A stretch of DNA of 64,000 nucleotides, from NCBI GenBank assembly GCA_029582265.1, contig CM055816.1, positions 96,808,809 through 96,872,808 on the forward strand, in the 5' to 3' direction. This DNA comes from Zoroaster sp. YZ-2022 (Eukaryota; Echinodermata; Asteroidea; Forcipulatida; Zoroasteridae). The translations under genes and the position numbers were made by a program. A model generated the notes under the pieces. It saw only the letters and a list, made by a program, of their open reading frames with translations. It searched no databases and was not told the origin of the DNA. Positions 31,328 to 41,790 of this stretch are shown piece after piece. Numbering within the stretch: position 1 is the first letter of the stretch; each line of letters begins with the position of its first letter.

Positions 31328-32131
31328 CGTGGCGCAAATTACTCAACAATAGAGGGCGCGCGAGCAGCGGCGGGCTCCTATATAAAGGGCCGTGGACGCA
31401 GCATGCGGCAGTTCAGTAGTTCAGTTCAGTAGTATAGTTTAGTTCAATTCAGTTCCCTAGTTCTCTAGTCTGGTAGCGTGTGGTCGTCTCACAGGACAGG
31501 AGCGAAATCTACGGTAGGCACGAGCAGGGCTGACGGCGTGCTGGACGGACGGTGGAGTTTGGCTGGGGTCAGGTCGCAGGGACCGCGGAGGCTACCGGAG
31601 GCGTGACGACGCACGGCACTCGGCCGACGTAGCAGGACGGAGCCAGGGAGCGCGCGCTCCATAAGGCCGTCTCGAGGAAGGAGACTCTCGGAGATCTCAG
31701 GACTCTGGAGGCGGGAATCCTGGAGGCGGAATACGCGCAACGCGAGAGGCGTACGGCTCCACGGGTACCCTGAGACAGCCCCCGGCTGGACACTACCGCG
31801 CCGCCCAGCACTGCTTTTAGCGCATGGTGCAAGGCTACCCTGTAGGCTATCCTGTAGGCTATTTCGTAACTACTAGTAATAAGAGGCTAATCAACACTGG
31901 GTCCAATACATGTATTTAATTCACCAAATAAATCAAAGAGCAACGGAGGTTATTGTTTCCTGTGTAATTTAATAATTGTCTGTCCAAGTCAGCCCTGGAA
32001 GGAGGCGTGGGTGATGTCACTAGGCGTGTAGGGCGGTATATCTCCATCCAAACGAACCTACATTCCCGGCTGCTGGGAACTGATCCGCAGAGGGGTGTAG
32101 TGAATTACGGATCGGGCATAGTCCCGCCACA
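31328..32131 (+). mobile_element. Solo LTR (Ty3/Gypsy-like), 804 bp
   Basis: The flanking tetramer GTAT occurs at 31324-31327 and 32132-32135. The ends are inverted (left CGTGGCGC, right GTCCCGCCACA), with the left T apparently mutated to C. Inside are a TATA box (TATATAAAGG, about 31378-31388) and an AATAAA at about 31926, as in an LTR promoter and polyadenylation region. No internal coding region remains, so recombination between two LTRs probably removed it. It is markedly GC-rich at 31350-31800. It truncates the multi-exon gene. The 4-bp duplication suits Ty3/Gypsy, but the family is not proven. Confidence 0.7.
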
Positions 32132-32138
32132 GTATGTA

Positions 32139-32450
32139 TTAATAATAATAATAATAATAATGTGTGGACTTATATAGCGCACGTATCCACCAACTGAGTG
32201 GTGCTCAAGGCGCATTATATTATTACCCCTGCTCATAAATCATTCCTGAAACCATCTCAGCTCCCTGGGAGTATACAGCTCAATTGCTGCCATTACAGCG
32301 CATATAGGGCTAATCGACCAACTCTGCCCTCACAGGTACCCATTTAATCCCTGGGTGGAGAGAAGCAATTATGGTGAAGAGTATTGCTCAAGGACACAAG
32401 CACCACGGCTCAGAACACAAATCCGATGCACTAAACCGCTCGACCATGGC
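32139..32450 (-). mobile_element. tRNA-Leu-derived SINE, minus strand
   Basis: Reads on the minus strand as head (GGTCGAGCGGTTTAGTGCAT), body (CTTGTGTCCTTGAGCAATAC, ATTGCTTCTCTCCACCC) and (ATT)n tail at 32139-32160. Part of the tRNA T arm is deleted (GTTCTGAGCCGTGGTGC). It abuts the solo LTR. Confidence 0.85.
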
Positions 32451-32669
32451 ACTCCATTTTTACAACAAATGGTTTATATTGTAATATTTTTAGAACAAAA
32501 CTTGACCCTTCATCCAATTTTCATGTACCATTTTTCTGCTACTTTTTGGGAGCAAAATGCTAAAGGACCATCTTTCAAAATTTGTCAGACACATTATACA
32601 TTTATAGCTACATCGGTGAGCATTTAGAAATTTTGTAATTTTGTAATTTGTAGGACAAAGAGCTGAAAA

Positions 32670-32799
32670 ATGTATTTTCGTTGGGTCAAGCCCGAGTGAG
32701 TTATTTGCATAAGTATGCAGGCCATAAGGTTATAGAGGCAGGGAGTGGAACAAGGTGTTCACTGACCGAATTCACTGCAAGCGGCACAGACGTTTTGTT
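32670..32799 (+). repeat. Split direct repeat A1
   Basis: 130 bases beginning TGTATTTTCGTTGGGTC and ending GCACAGACGTTTTGTT, repeated at 37501-37630 (A2). It precedes the gag start at 32836 by 36 bases and so likely holds promoter sequence. Confidence 0.85.
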
Positions 32800-32835
32800 T
32801 GTTAGCTCCGTCTTTCCAATATCATAATCTCTAAC

Positions 32836-33235
32836 ATGGCGGAAGTCGACGGGGTTAAGATCACACACGCAGCAACCCAGAATGAGCCTGCAGTATCCCT
32901 TAAGCTTATAGGGGATACTATAAAGACAGCTTTGTTTGAGTTTAAAGGATATTTTGACACTTCCTTGTCAAAACTGAAACAAGAAACTGAAAAGAAACAA
33001 CAGAATACTTCTGAGAAAGTACTAAAGCTACAGAAATCGGCAGAGCTGACTTTCCGTTTTAAAGGTAACAAGTCTCAGTTTTTTTTCAACGAAGAAATTC
33101 TGGAGAATCTAGAAGATATAGCACCCCTTCTAGAAGAAGGAGACATCACCAAAGTAAAGTCAACCGTCTTGGAGGCAGTCAAAAGCCTGAAGAAACGTAA
33201 TAAATCGATACGGATAGCAGACAAGAGTGACGCCG
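32836..33235 (+). CDS. DIRS gag, exon 1
   Basis: Begins MAEVDGVKITHAATQNEPAV and is mostly charged helix, including LSKLKQETEKKQQNTSEKVL, likely a coiled coil for particle assembly. It ends at RIADKSDAG, where a GTTAGT donor at 33236 lies in the right phase to join 33522; without splicing the frame ends at once (33238-33240). The junction gives a continuous and family-like reading across the splice (DKSDAG, then WSAVQEYLSDD). Confidence 0.75.
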
Positions 33236-33521
33236 GTTAGTAATAATATTCCGTATTCGATTCCGAATGTCTCTCATTATAGAGACGCAGGGTTGATTAC
33301 TGCATTGGTCATTTAGTCTATAATATTAATTATATTTCAAGAAAAGAATCATTTACCGTCGATTGATGCCTGTCAATGGGCATTTCTTGTTCGCCAGATA
33401 TGCAACGAAGATAATATAGTATTATACCTTTTTAGAACAAGTTATTGTTCACAGGGAAGGACTAACATATGCGTGTGACGCACATTCTTCTTTTGTTATT
33501 TGTATTATTGTGGTAAAATAG
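33236..33521 (+). other. Intron in DIRS gag
   Basis: 286 bases from GTTAGTAATA to GTGGTAAAATAG. Phase is conserved across the junction (one base of the glycine codon upstream, two downstream). The acceptor has a moderate pyrimidine tract (TTCTTCTTTTGTTATTTG). Inferred from frames only. Confidence 0.65.
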
Positions 33522-33895
33522 GTTGGTCTGCAGTTCAGGAATATCTTAGCGATGATCTTGCAAGCAACTCGGAAGATGAAAAGAAAATACGTCAAGCTCA
33601 AGCCAGAGCAATACGCAAGAAAAGGGTCAACAAAGGCAACTTGGGCTCAAACAAGCGTCAACGCCTGGCCGCGCCACAGTCCGTGGCCAGTACGAGTGCT
33701 TCTAGCTCTGAGTTTTTTCGTGGCCCTCAATACAACCGTAGATACAATGCTGGGTTTACACAAAACTGGTCAAGCCCGAAATCTACCGATATCTGCTTCA
33801 GCTGCGGCAAACCCGGACATTGGAGGAGAAATTGCGGACAGCAAAAACAAGCCCAGTTATCGGCAAAAGATGCCGCCATTAACCCTCAGTGGTAG
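33522..33895 (+). CDS. DIRS gag, exon 2, zinc knuckle
   Basis: Reads WSAVQEYLSDDLASNSEDEK, then a basic linker (RAIRKKRVNKGNLGSNKRQR) and a CCHC zinc knuckle CFSCGKPGHWRRNC (about 33797-33838) expected to bind element RNA. It ends at 33895 and overlaps the polymerase frame by about 340 bases, with polymerase in the +1 frame relative to gag, so polymerase may be made by frameshifting or re-initiation. Confidence 0.75.
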
Positions 33896-35921
33896 TTATG
33901 GCAATGTTCCTAGTGGCTCAGTTAATGTGGAGGATTCCAACCAGGTGAACAGTGGGTATGATATGGATTTTTATATTGATAATTATTATGATTATGAGCA
34001 GGGTAATGACGAACCAATTGTTAAAGGCAGGTTAAAAGCAGCCATAGACTTTTGGAGGAGCATTGGATCAAATCCCGTTGTGCTCGATATTTTATACAAC
34101 GGTTATAAACTCCCATTTCTTTCGACCCCTGGTCCTAAGATGCATAAGAACAATAAATCCGCTCTGGAACATTCTGTTTTTGTTTCAGAAGCTATTTCAG
34201 ATCTGTTGAAGAAAGGGTTGGTATGCCATTGTAATAATACACCGGCTATTGTAAACCCATTATCAGTCGCTGTAAAAAAATCTGGCAAAAAACGCCTTAT
34301 TTTAGACCTTAGGTACATTAATAAGTTCCTCTGGAAATATAAGGTCAAGTTCGATGACTGGAAAGTTGCATCCTCCTTTCTAGAGAAAGGTGATTTTATG
34401 TTTTCTTTCGACCTTAAGTCAGGTTATCATCATATTGATATTTACCACGATCACTGCAAGTATCTCAGTTTTGCTTGGAATTCAGGTAATTGTACTGAAT
34501 ATTTTTCTTTCCTAGTATTGCCGTTCGGGCTATCTACGGCACCTTATTTATTTACAAAATGTTTAAGACCCCTTGTAAAGCACTGGCGAAATCAAGGATA
34601 TTTTGTGGTCGTGTACTTAGATGATGGCTGGGGTAGAGCAGGTTCCAAAGATCTTTGTAATAAGATTGCAAAGAATGTTAAAGCTGATCTTTTGTCAGCA
34701 GGGTTCGTTCCAAACATAGACAAATCCGCATGGACACCGACACAAAAATTATCGTGGCTAGGATTAACATGGAACTCAGAAATAGGTTATCTCATGATAA
34801 CGGATAATCGTATTCAAGATCTATTGCAAACCTTAGATGAAGTCCAAAAAAGATTACCTTTTGCTTGTGCTCGACAACTAGCGTCGGTTACAGGCAAGAT
34901 CATTTCACTTGGGCCCGTAGTTGGAAACATTTCCCAACTCAGAACGAGATTTCTGCACCTGGAAATAGAGAAAAGGATACACTGGGACTATCAATTTATG
35001 ATTAGTTCTAATAACAAAGTGATTGAAGAATTGGGATTCTGGAGGTCAGAAGTCGTAAAATTAAATATACGTTTTTTGTTTGAATATTCAATACCCCAGA
35101 TTATTGTGTACACAGATGCGAGTCACGTGGGATGTGGATCCTGGACATCCGGATGTGCTGGAGAGATGGTTTCACAGAGGAACTGGAACGAGGATGAACA
35201 AAAGAAAAGCTCCACTTGGAGGGAAACAAAGGCAATATACATATCTTTGCAAGCATTTGCGCCAAAACTACGTGGAAAAGTAGTTAAATTCTTCACTGAT
35301 AACAAGGGAGTAGTATCGGTAGTAAACAAAGGCAGCATGGTAGAAGAGCTCTTAAATTTGAGCTTAAATATCTTCAAGTTCTGTAAAGAGCATTCTATTG
35401 AACTTGAAGTAAAGTGGGTACCAAGAGCTATGAATGCTCGAGCCGACTTGATCAGCCGGGAGATAGATTTCGACGACTGGGGAGTCACTCCAGAATTTTT
35501 CAAGTTCATTGATAACACTTGGGGACCCCACACTGTGGACTGTTTTGCAGACGAAGAAAATACTAAACTTCCGAAATTTAGTTCAAAATTTTGGGTTCCA
35601 GGTACTACCCAAGTTGACACATTTTCATGTGACTGGAGCGGTGAGAACAATTGGTTGGTTCCTCCAACTTACCTTGTGGGTGATACTCTAAGGCATCTAA
35701 AAGCCTGCCAAGCCGAAGGAACCTTGGTCGTTCCTTCTTGGCCCTCGGCGGCCTTCTGGCCCTTACTTTTTTCTAAGCATAGCTCATTCCAGTTTTTAGT
35801 CAAAAACGTGTTGAAATTTTCAGATCCGAAAGGGATTTTTGTACAAGGCAGGAACAAGAACTCCATTTTTGGATCCCCACAGATAAATTGTGAAGTACTT
35901 TGCATAAAGCTTATTGGTTAA
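33552..35921 (+). CDS. DIRS polymerase: RT, RNase H, methyltransferase-like domain
   Basis: Open over 789 codons; the meaningful part starts near 34000, since 33552-33895 overlaps gag. In order: reverse transcriptase with FSFDLKSGYHHIDI (about residues 289-302), LPFGLSTAPYLFTK and the active-site YLDD (about residue 356); RNase H with YTDASHVGCG (about 518), a glutamate in STWRETKAIY, FTDNKGVVSV and NARADLISRE; then the DIRS-type methyltransferase-like region with DWGVTPEFF, VDCFADEENTKLPKFSSKF and PSWPSAAFWPLL. All visible catalytic aspartates are present and there are no stops. It copies element RNA, probably to a circular DNA that the recombinase inserts. Confidence 0.85.
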   Translation: MILQATRKMKRKYVKLKPEQYARKGSTKATWAQTSVNAWPRHSPWPVRVLLALSFFVALNTTVDTMLGLHKTGQARNLPISASAAANPDIGGEIADSKNKPSYRQKMPPLTLSGSYGNVPSGSVNVEDSNQVNSGYDMDFYIDNYYDYEQGNDEPIVKGRLKAAIDFWRSIGSNPVVLDILYNGYKLPFLSTPGPKMHKNNKSALEHSVFVSEAISDLLKKGLVCHCNNTPAIVNPLSVAVKKSGKKRLILDLRYINKFLWKYKVKFDDWKVASSFLEKGDFMFSFDLKSGYHHIDIYHDHCKYLSFAWNSGNCTEYFSFLVLPFGLSTAPYLFTKCLRPLVKHWRNQGYFVVVYLDDGWGRAGSKDLCNKIAKNVKADLLSAGFVPNIDKSAWTPTQKLSWLGLTWNSEIGYLMITDNRIQDLLQTLDEVQKRLPFACARQLASVTGKIISLGPVVGNISQLRTRFLHLEIEKRIHWDYQFMISSNNKVIEELGFWRSEVVKLNIRFLFEYSIPQIIVYTDASHVGCGSWTSGCAGEMVSQRNWNEDEQKKSSTWRETKAIYISLQAFAPKLRGKVVKFFTDNKGVVSVVNKGSMVEELLNLSLNIFKFCKEHSIELEVKWVPRAMNARADLISREIDFDDWGVTPEFFKFIDNTWGPHTVDCFADEENTKLPKFSSKFWVPGTTQVDTFSCDWSGENNWLVPPTYLVGDTLRHLKACQAEGTLVVPSWPSAAFWPLLFSKHSSFQFLVKNVLKFSDPKGIFVQGRNKNSIFGSPQINCEVLCIKLIG

Positions 35922-36065
35922 AGACATGAGGTCTTTACAATGTATACCGTATGGTGATACTTGACCGATTGGTCACGAAGCCGCATGGCGATACGAATGG
36001 ATGTTATTCGAAGTTTTTTAAACGGGCCGAATAGCATTATTAAAGGTCTATGCAATTGATGGTTA

Positions 36066-37109
36066 TTGCATGCAATTGTTGAAATAACGACTATCCTACT
36101 TGGAATCCTAATTCTTCCGTTATTTATTCTATACAGATTTGTTAATGACCAGGAGTACAGGGCAACTCTGGGTGAGATATTGAGTGATTCTAGAGCACCG
36201 AATACGGCTCTCAAGTATGAGAAAGCTTTTTCTGCATGGGAAAAGTGGTGTGAGCAAAATAAGGTAGAGTCCTTACCTGGCGATATGACTGACATTAGTC
36301 GGTATTTTATACAACAGTTTAACGAAAACGCTCCGTATTCCAGAATTGAAACGGCGTTTTACAGTATCAAATGGCGTCATGATTGTTTACCTGGTTCTCT
36401 ACAAAATCCATGTGATAGCAAATTCTTGCATAATGTCCTCCAAGGGCTGAAGAGAAGGCTAGCCAAGCCCACAGTAAAAAAGGAACCAATCACTCCAGAA
36501 ATACTGCAACTAATCGTTGAGAAAATTGGTTCTACAGACAATCTCATGAATGTTCGTTTATGAACAATGCTGCTTTTATCATATGCAGGTTTTCTCCGTC
36601 ACAACGAGTTAGTCAATTTACGCAGATGTGACATTCAATTGTCCGTTTCCCATGTTAATATTTTCATCGTTAAAAGTAAGACAGACATTTATAGACAAGG
36701 GGCATGGGTTCTTGTGGCAGCAACGGATTCGCCCACTTGCCCTGTCGGCATGCTTCGGAGGTATCTCACACTAGCAGAGTTGAATAATGAAAAGGACGAA
36801 GGTTTTCTGTTTCGTCCCCTAAGTTACTGTAAATCTATTAACGGATACAAACTAAGACAACCGCATCAACAACTTTCATATTCCAGGTGTCTGGAAATGT
36901 TCACAAGCATTTTGTCAACAGTAGGTTTAGATCCTAAACACTTTGGGCTACACAGTCTTAGAGCAGGTGGAGCTTCTGCAGCAGCCGCTATGGGAGTACC
37001 GGATAGACTTTTCAAAAAACATGGCCGTTGGCGCTCTGAAACTGCCAAAGATGGGTACATAAAAGATACGTTACAGAACAGGCTGTCAGTTTCCTTAAAA
37101 TTGGGTTGA
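36066..37109 (+). pseudogene. DIRS tyrosine recombinase with in-frame stop
   Basis: This should join circular element DNA to the genome. The N-terminal part reads APNTALKYEKAFSAWEKWCE and PYSRIETAFYSIKWRHD (core-binding domain); the catalytic part has the first arginine in AGFLRHNELVNLR, a lysine in KSKTDIYRQG, the HSLRAGG box (His and Arg) and the nucleophile tyrosine in AKDGYIKD. The R-K-H-R-Y set is complete, but a TGA at 36561-36563 splits the frame just before the catalytic domain. The frame is unchanged on both sides, so a point mutation is the simplest cause. The real start is uncertain; 36066 is only the first possible ATG-type start after the preceding gene. Confidence 0.8.
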
Positions 37110-37361
37110 TAGTCAACCTATCACGAACTGTGTTATAAATTCTCAGAAACGAGAATTTTATGTTAAGCAATATAAAATGAGCTGTTACAATTAAAATAAC
37201 AGCAAATATCTTTAGAGTCGATATTGGCCTATACCTCCAAGATAAAATGATTATTGGAATTAAATGGAATTCCCTTTGCTCGATGGGCATTCATATATAA
37301 TGTACAGACTACAGAATTCCCGTTCTTTAATGCCTGAAAATTGGGGAATATGTTGGTCCGA

Positions 37362-37500
37362 CCAACGCTTGCATCGAAGATCGGTGTTCCCCAAACGTAA
37401 AGGTATTTTATAAAATGTCTTTTATTGCAGGTTTAAATAACTAAGCAGGGCGGCAATGAAAATAATTTATTATTGTTTGAGCGGACGAATTAAATAATAA
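37362..37500 (+). repeat. Split direct repeat B1
   Basis: 139 bases from CCAACGCTTGCATCGAAGAT to ATTAAATAATAA, repeated at 37982-38119 (B2) with a couple of differences. It abuts A2. Confidence 0.85.
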
Positions 37501-37630
37501 ATGTATTTTCGTTGGGTCAAGCCCGAGTGAGTTATTTGCATAAGTATGCAGGCCATAAGGTTATAGAGGCAGGGAGTGGAACAAGGTGTTCACTGACCGA
37601 ATTCACTGCAAGCGGCACAGACGTTTTGTT
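37501..37630 (+). repeat. Split direct repeat A2
   Basis: 130 bases essentially identical to A1 at 32670-32799, abutting B1. Confidence 0.85.
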
Positions 37631-37633
37631 AAA

Positions 37634-37680
<47 letters not shown>

Positions 37681-37981
37681 CCTATATATATATATATTGT
37701 TCATATTGCTAACGCCTGTTTTGAGAAATAGTCCATTCTTAGACATGATCACTCCAACGAGATCATTGGCAAGGAAATGCTTAACGATAGCACTGAAGTT
37801 GACTACAGAGCTACATATCTATGCGGACGGAAGTATTCACCAGTGGAGTTACAAGCTCACAAGGAAACGAGGGACTAGTATCACACAGGAATGAAGACTA
37901 AGAAAACGTATCCTTTCTTAAAAGCTGACCAATCAGCTTCAGCTTTGTTTGGGTAACAAAGCACTCATCTAGGCAGTCTGT
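37631..37981. repeat. TA microsatellite and insert between A2 and B2
   Basis: An A run, then about 20 TA units to 37696 with a central AGGCCT, then about 280 bases without a gene. It separates A2 from B2 and is not expected in the canonical layout. Confidence 0.6.
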
Positions 37982-38119
37982 CCAACGCTTGCATCGAAGA
38001 TCGGTGTTCCCCAAACGTAAAGGTATTTTATAAAATGTATTTTATTGCAGGTTTAAATAACTAAGCAGGGCGGCAATGAAAATAATTTATTATTGTTTGA
38101 GCGGACGATTAAATAATAA
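37982..38119 (+). repeat. Split direct repeat B2
   Basis: Second copy of B1; marks the right end of the DIRS element. Confidence 0.85.
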
Positions 38120-39419
38120 GTGCAAAAAACACCATTCATGTATGTTACATAGATGTCTTTGTATACATTGTGAACAATTGTTAGAAATTGCGCTTGTTGT
38201 GTCCATTTATGTAAAACACTGGTATAATATACCCTTTGACACAGGCATGGAAATCGAGCTGATCCATTTGGTGTCATTCCATTTCATTCAGATTTTTGTT
38301 TCCTATTATAAGGTCTCCTAATCCCTGGTAGAGAAGTGAAGAGCTGCCTTGAAAAAACAGAGGTGGAGTTAACAATTTTCACGGACGGTAAGGGCACAGT
38401 AGATTTGCAAGTTGCTGTGATGTTATTGTAGGACCTCATCCTTGTGAATATTGGAAACACACTGCATGTGACAATTGCAGCACTGAATTTACCCCACTGT
38501 TACATGATACTTGGTTGTTTTGAGAAATCACTGTCGTGGAATTCTTCATTCCAGCTTGGAAAATATATTACAACTGCGTGACATCAGAACATCTGCATGT
38601 AAAGACTTGAATAAAATTTACAAGAATAAACATGTTGTAAAAGGTGATATGTACAGTCTCAGTTTTCATTTCATTATAATTTTCAGATAAATCTAGGAGC
38701 AGGGATCCCAAGTGGACAGAAGTTCGCAGAGTGAGGAACCTGATCATCTTAAAGGTCTTATTAACTCATGCTCATAGGCCTTCAGTGATTTTGAATGCGA
38801 CACTAGAACCGAAACACGGTTGTTGCTCCAGACACCTTTGAGGAAGTTTCAGTCATTATGGTAAACATTTTTTCAAAATACTTTTGAGTCCCAAATAGTC
38901 ATTATGTAGAAAATGCCAGTGCAAGTGCTAAGAATGTCATGCCATTAACAAAATTGATAACTTAATGATAAATTAAATTTATACTCATAAATATTATTAG
39001 CTTTCAAAATGAATATAATTATACAGTGACAATTGCTGCCATATATATCCCACATCCATTAACAGAAATTGTGCATCTTTCCAGAATGTACCAAAATGTT
39101 GATATTTCGTGGTGGAAATAAGTTAACAAGATATTTTAAAATGTTCACCATTAATGCAGGTGTATAAAACAATGCAACTCACCGGCCTGATTACCTTATT
39201 TACAGACTTGAAAATAAATCAACATGCTGAACACGTTGCTCGTCAATGTTGCTAAGATACCTGTGAAGGTATGCGATTTCGCATGACTCACAACGAGTAA
39301 AAGACCCTCATGCGACAGAAAACAAATCCCTTCCTTACTGGCTAATTCATAAATAGTGAGATTATAACAAGCTAGACGTCGCTTGTAAAAAAAAAAAAGC
39401 TCAGAGCGAGATGACTTTG
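38120..39419. other. AT-rich spacer, nothing supported
   Basis: I see no gene, RNA or clear repeat in this stretch beyond short A-rich tracts (an A run at about 39387). Confidence 0.4.
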
Positions 39420-40430
39420 GCAGATATATAACTTGTTGTAAATTAAAAACTACACCACTTTTTCTTTGTAGTGTCTGTCAAATTCTTTCTGTAATTCTCG
39501 TTTCTTTTCTGCTGTGAAAGTATGATTCACATAAGCCACACATATCTTTCTTAGGGTGATGGAACTTGAGATGTGATGACTTACAGACACTTTTGTACAG
39601 GCCAATAGAAGCACCACTTGGATTTTCCTTCTTGAACATGTCATACATAGTGCTGAAGTTCAAATAAGATCAAAGATACTGGTAGGAGCTGTTAGCTCTG
39701 CAATAGTGAGATTCCATTCTTGGGAATCTGTTGATGTGTGCTTGGACTTGGTCTCTTAGAATCTGATCCTTATTTGCAGTCTTACTCCTCATCTTTCGCC
39801 ATCCATAACACCATACTCGTGGGCACCATACTCGTAAAGAATTGTCGTTATTTGCTGATCAGAAACACCTACGGTGCTGATGAACACTTGTCTACAGGCT
39901 TGTAATGATTTTTATCAAGTTTAGGTAGGAAGTAGTTGAGGCTTCTATTTTCCCCCGAAGACTTCCCTGATGTGTTTACAGAAACATACCTACTGATCCA
40001 TTCTCGCTGATGTTGAAGGTTTGCCATGTCATAATATGCCCTTCTTATTGTTTGCCGCTCTTCAGATGAAATCTTGCAAAATAGACCTTTTGATGAGCAA
40101 AAAGTGCACTTGCTTTCACCTATATGGTTTCTATTTTCCTTCATAAGTATATTTGTCTTCTCTGTTCTATACTCTTTCCCGCACATTTCGCCTTTCTGTA
40201 ACAAGAGCATTTCATCAACAGGAAAATCAGAAGGAGAAAGGTGATTTACAGGTAAGCTAGACAGTAATGAAGACATCTGTCCGGTAGAAATTTTAGCAAC
40301 TAGGGTGTTAGGCAAGCTAGCCTGTGATGAAAACAACCATCCAGCAGTAGTGCTGGCAACTGGCGTGTTAGGTGAGCTAGCATGTGATGTGATGCTAGCT
40401 ATTGATGATGTCTAAGAGAACACTGTTCAG
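39420..40430 (-). pseudogene. Gene relic, Cys-rich multicopy family
   Basis: Function unknown. Minus-strand readings in order: CTFCSSKGLFCKISSEERQT with MANLQHQREWISRYV (39869-40200), then in another frame VFISTVGVSDQQITTILYEY (about 39800-39875), then DQVQAHINRFPRMESHYC (about 39700-39770), and finally STMYDMFKKENPSGASIGLY with HLKFHHPKKDMCGLCE (39478-39655). The order and motifs match an N-terminal half that I remember from many animal multicopy proteins, probably mobile-element derived. A frame change near 39875 and a stop near 39665 show decay; the C-terminal half is absent. Intron borders were not identified. Confidence 0.6.
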
Positions 40431-41159
40431 CCATAATTTGTTGTACTTAAACCAGTTTATGTTCATTCCAAGAATTTAGGAAGTATTTTTCGCTGATTAA
40501 CACTTAGCGTCTTTGTGCAGGACCTACACCCATGCTGTAAATAAATAATCCAACTAACCTAATTATATTGTCCAATTGTTGTTCCCCCTCTTCTTTTTTT
40601 GTTTTGTTTTTGTTTTTGTTTTTGTTTTGTTTTTGTTGTCTGGTCTCTCATAGAATTAAACTGTTTTTCATGCGTATGAGCGCAGCGGAGTAGCATGAAA
40701 TGCACATTATTCTCCAAGCATTAATCACAGAAACGGGGTACCCGGTAGCTTTCTCACCTTTCTGATACCAAACTAACGTTAGGATCCTAGTCCGTAGTCG
40801 ACATGGTTGACGTTAACGTCACAACAGCAATCGAAAAAAATGTTGAGCCCATGGGCTAAAAATCTCCCAAAACATTGTCTCCGATCTTCACTTGAAAATC
40901 AGTGATATTTTGCCATATTTGGATTCTACATTATTTCCCCACAATCCTGTAAAAAGTTTTCTTGTTCCCACGCGAAGCCGGGCGTGTATTAGTAAGTATA
41001 GTATGGGGTGACCTTTTACTTGACCCATCGTAGACTGTAGACTACAGCCAATCAGAGGTCGCAGAATTATTGTAGACTGTAGACTCTCGTCCAATGAAAT
41101 GCCCCAGTATTGTAGACTGTGGACTGTAGAATTGCACTATTGTAGAGCCCACGTCTGCG
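40431..41159. repeat. Spacer with T/G-rich tract and TGTAGACTG repeats
   Basis: A TTTTTG/TTTTG tract lies at 40595-40640. ATTGTAGACTGTAGACT-type words recur at about 41029, 41071 and 41110, just ahead of a U1 fragment. No gene is seen. Confidence 0.5.
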
Positions 41160-41164
41160 ATCCC

Positions 41165-41232
41165 CCCAAATGTGGGGAACTCGGGAGTACAATTTCTGAT
41201 AGTAGGGACTGCGTTCGCGCTGTCCCTGGTAA
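41165..41232 (+). pseudogene. U1 snRNA 3' fragment
   Basis: Matches the last 68 bases or so of the complete U1 at 4038-4201: AAATGTGGGGAACTCGGGAG, the Sm-type AATTTCTGA and TGCGTTCGCGCT. The 5' splice-site-recognising end is missing. It forms the outer end of a palindrome with 42315-42388. Confidence 0.85.
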
Positions 41233-41251
41233 TACAATTAAAATATAGATG

Positions 41252-41325
41252 ATGTAACTGAGGTTAAGACGTCTGCACTAGTAAGCAGGAGGTTAGTGGA
41301 TTCGAATCCCGCCTGAGTTGCCTGT
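41252..41325 (+). pseudogene. tRNA-Thr(AGU)-like gene, copy 1
   Basis: A tRNA-like fold: acceptor GTAACT/AGTTGC, an anticodon arm CTGCACTAGTAAGCAG with AGT in the loop, and a T arm with GGATTCGAATCCC. The anticodon stem is irregular (8-base loop), so it may not work. The reverse copy is at 42232-42303. Confidence 0.55.
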
Positions 41326-41708
41326 GAACGTTTTTTTCCACAGACACTCGGAAAGCACTGAGTATACAGTGCTATACACACGTCGGTGCAGGGCAAAATT
41401 AAAATCAATTGAAACTTAAAAATACCTCTCGGTCAATCAATTGTGATTTGTTATTTAACTTGTAGTTTTAAACGTGATATCTTTGGGCGCGATCCTGGCT
41501 ACACTATACGTAGTATCCTGGTCCATTGGAATTCCAATGGGAAAATAAAGAAACACTAAATGCTAAATTTAAGTCTTGCCTGTCTTCCCCCACTGGATCT
41601 GATTAGATCATCGACATAGAGACTGCGACAGTTGTGATAGCTATGCTAAACTATGGCAGACGAACCATGTTTCTTGATGGATGCATCCACCCATAGTCAA
41701 TGCATGTA

Positions 41709-41790
41709 GTCATGGTGGCAGAGTGGTTAAGGCGTTGGACTCGAAATCCAATGGGGTCTCCCCGCACAGGTTCGAATCCTGTCCATGACG
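41709..41790 (+). tRNA. tRNA-Ser(CGA)
   Basis: 82 nt with perfect acceptor (GTCATGG/CCATGAC), anticodon stem TTGGA/TCCAA with loop CTCGAAA, variable arm GGGG-TCT-CCCC and T arm CAGG-TTCGAAT-CCTG. The A box has one unusual base (GGCAGAGTGG instead of GGCCGAGTGG), which may weaken transcription. Confidence 0.85.

Larger units (their letters stand above)
32670..38119 (+). mobile_element. PAT-like DIRS retrotransposon with split direct repeats
   Basis: The order is A1 (32670-32799), coding region, B1 (37362-37500), A2 (37501-37630) and B2 (37982-38119). A1 and A2 are near-identical 130-base repeats, as are B1 and B2 (about 139 bases), and B1 abuts A2. This A1-ORFs-B1A2-B2 layout is that of PAT/Ngaro-type DIRS elements, which integrate through a tyrosine recombinase and leave no target duplication. 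Three coding blocks are present: a spliced gag, a polymerase and a recombinase. A TA microsatellite and about 350 bases separate A2 from B2, more than usual, suggesting later expansion or insertion. A stop codon in the recombinase makes this copy non-autonomous. Confidence 0.85.

Noticed and set aside
31489..31832. Minus-strand Arg-rich frames
   Set aside because: They lie inside the GC-rich solo LTR and have no domain.
33552..33895. First 110 codons of the DIRS polymerase frame as true protein
   Set aside because: They overlap gag in another frame and have gag-overlap composition; the recognisable polymerase starts only near 34000.
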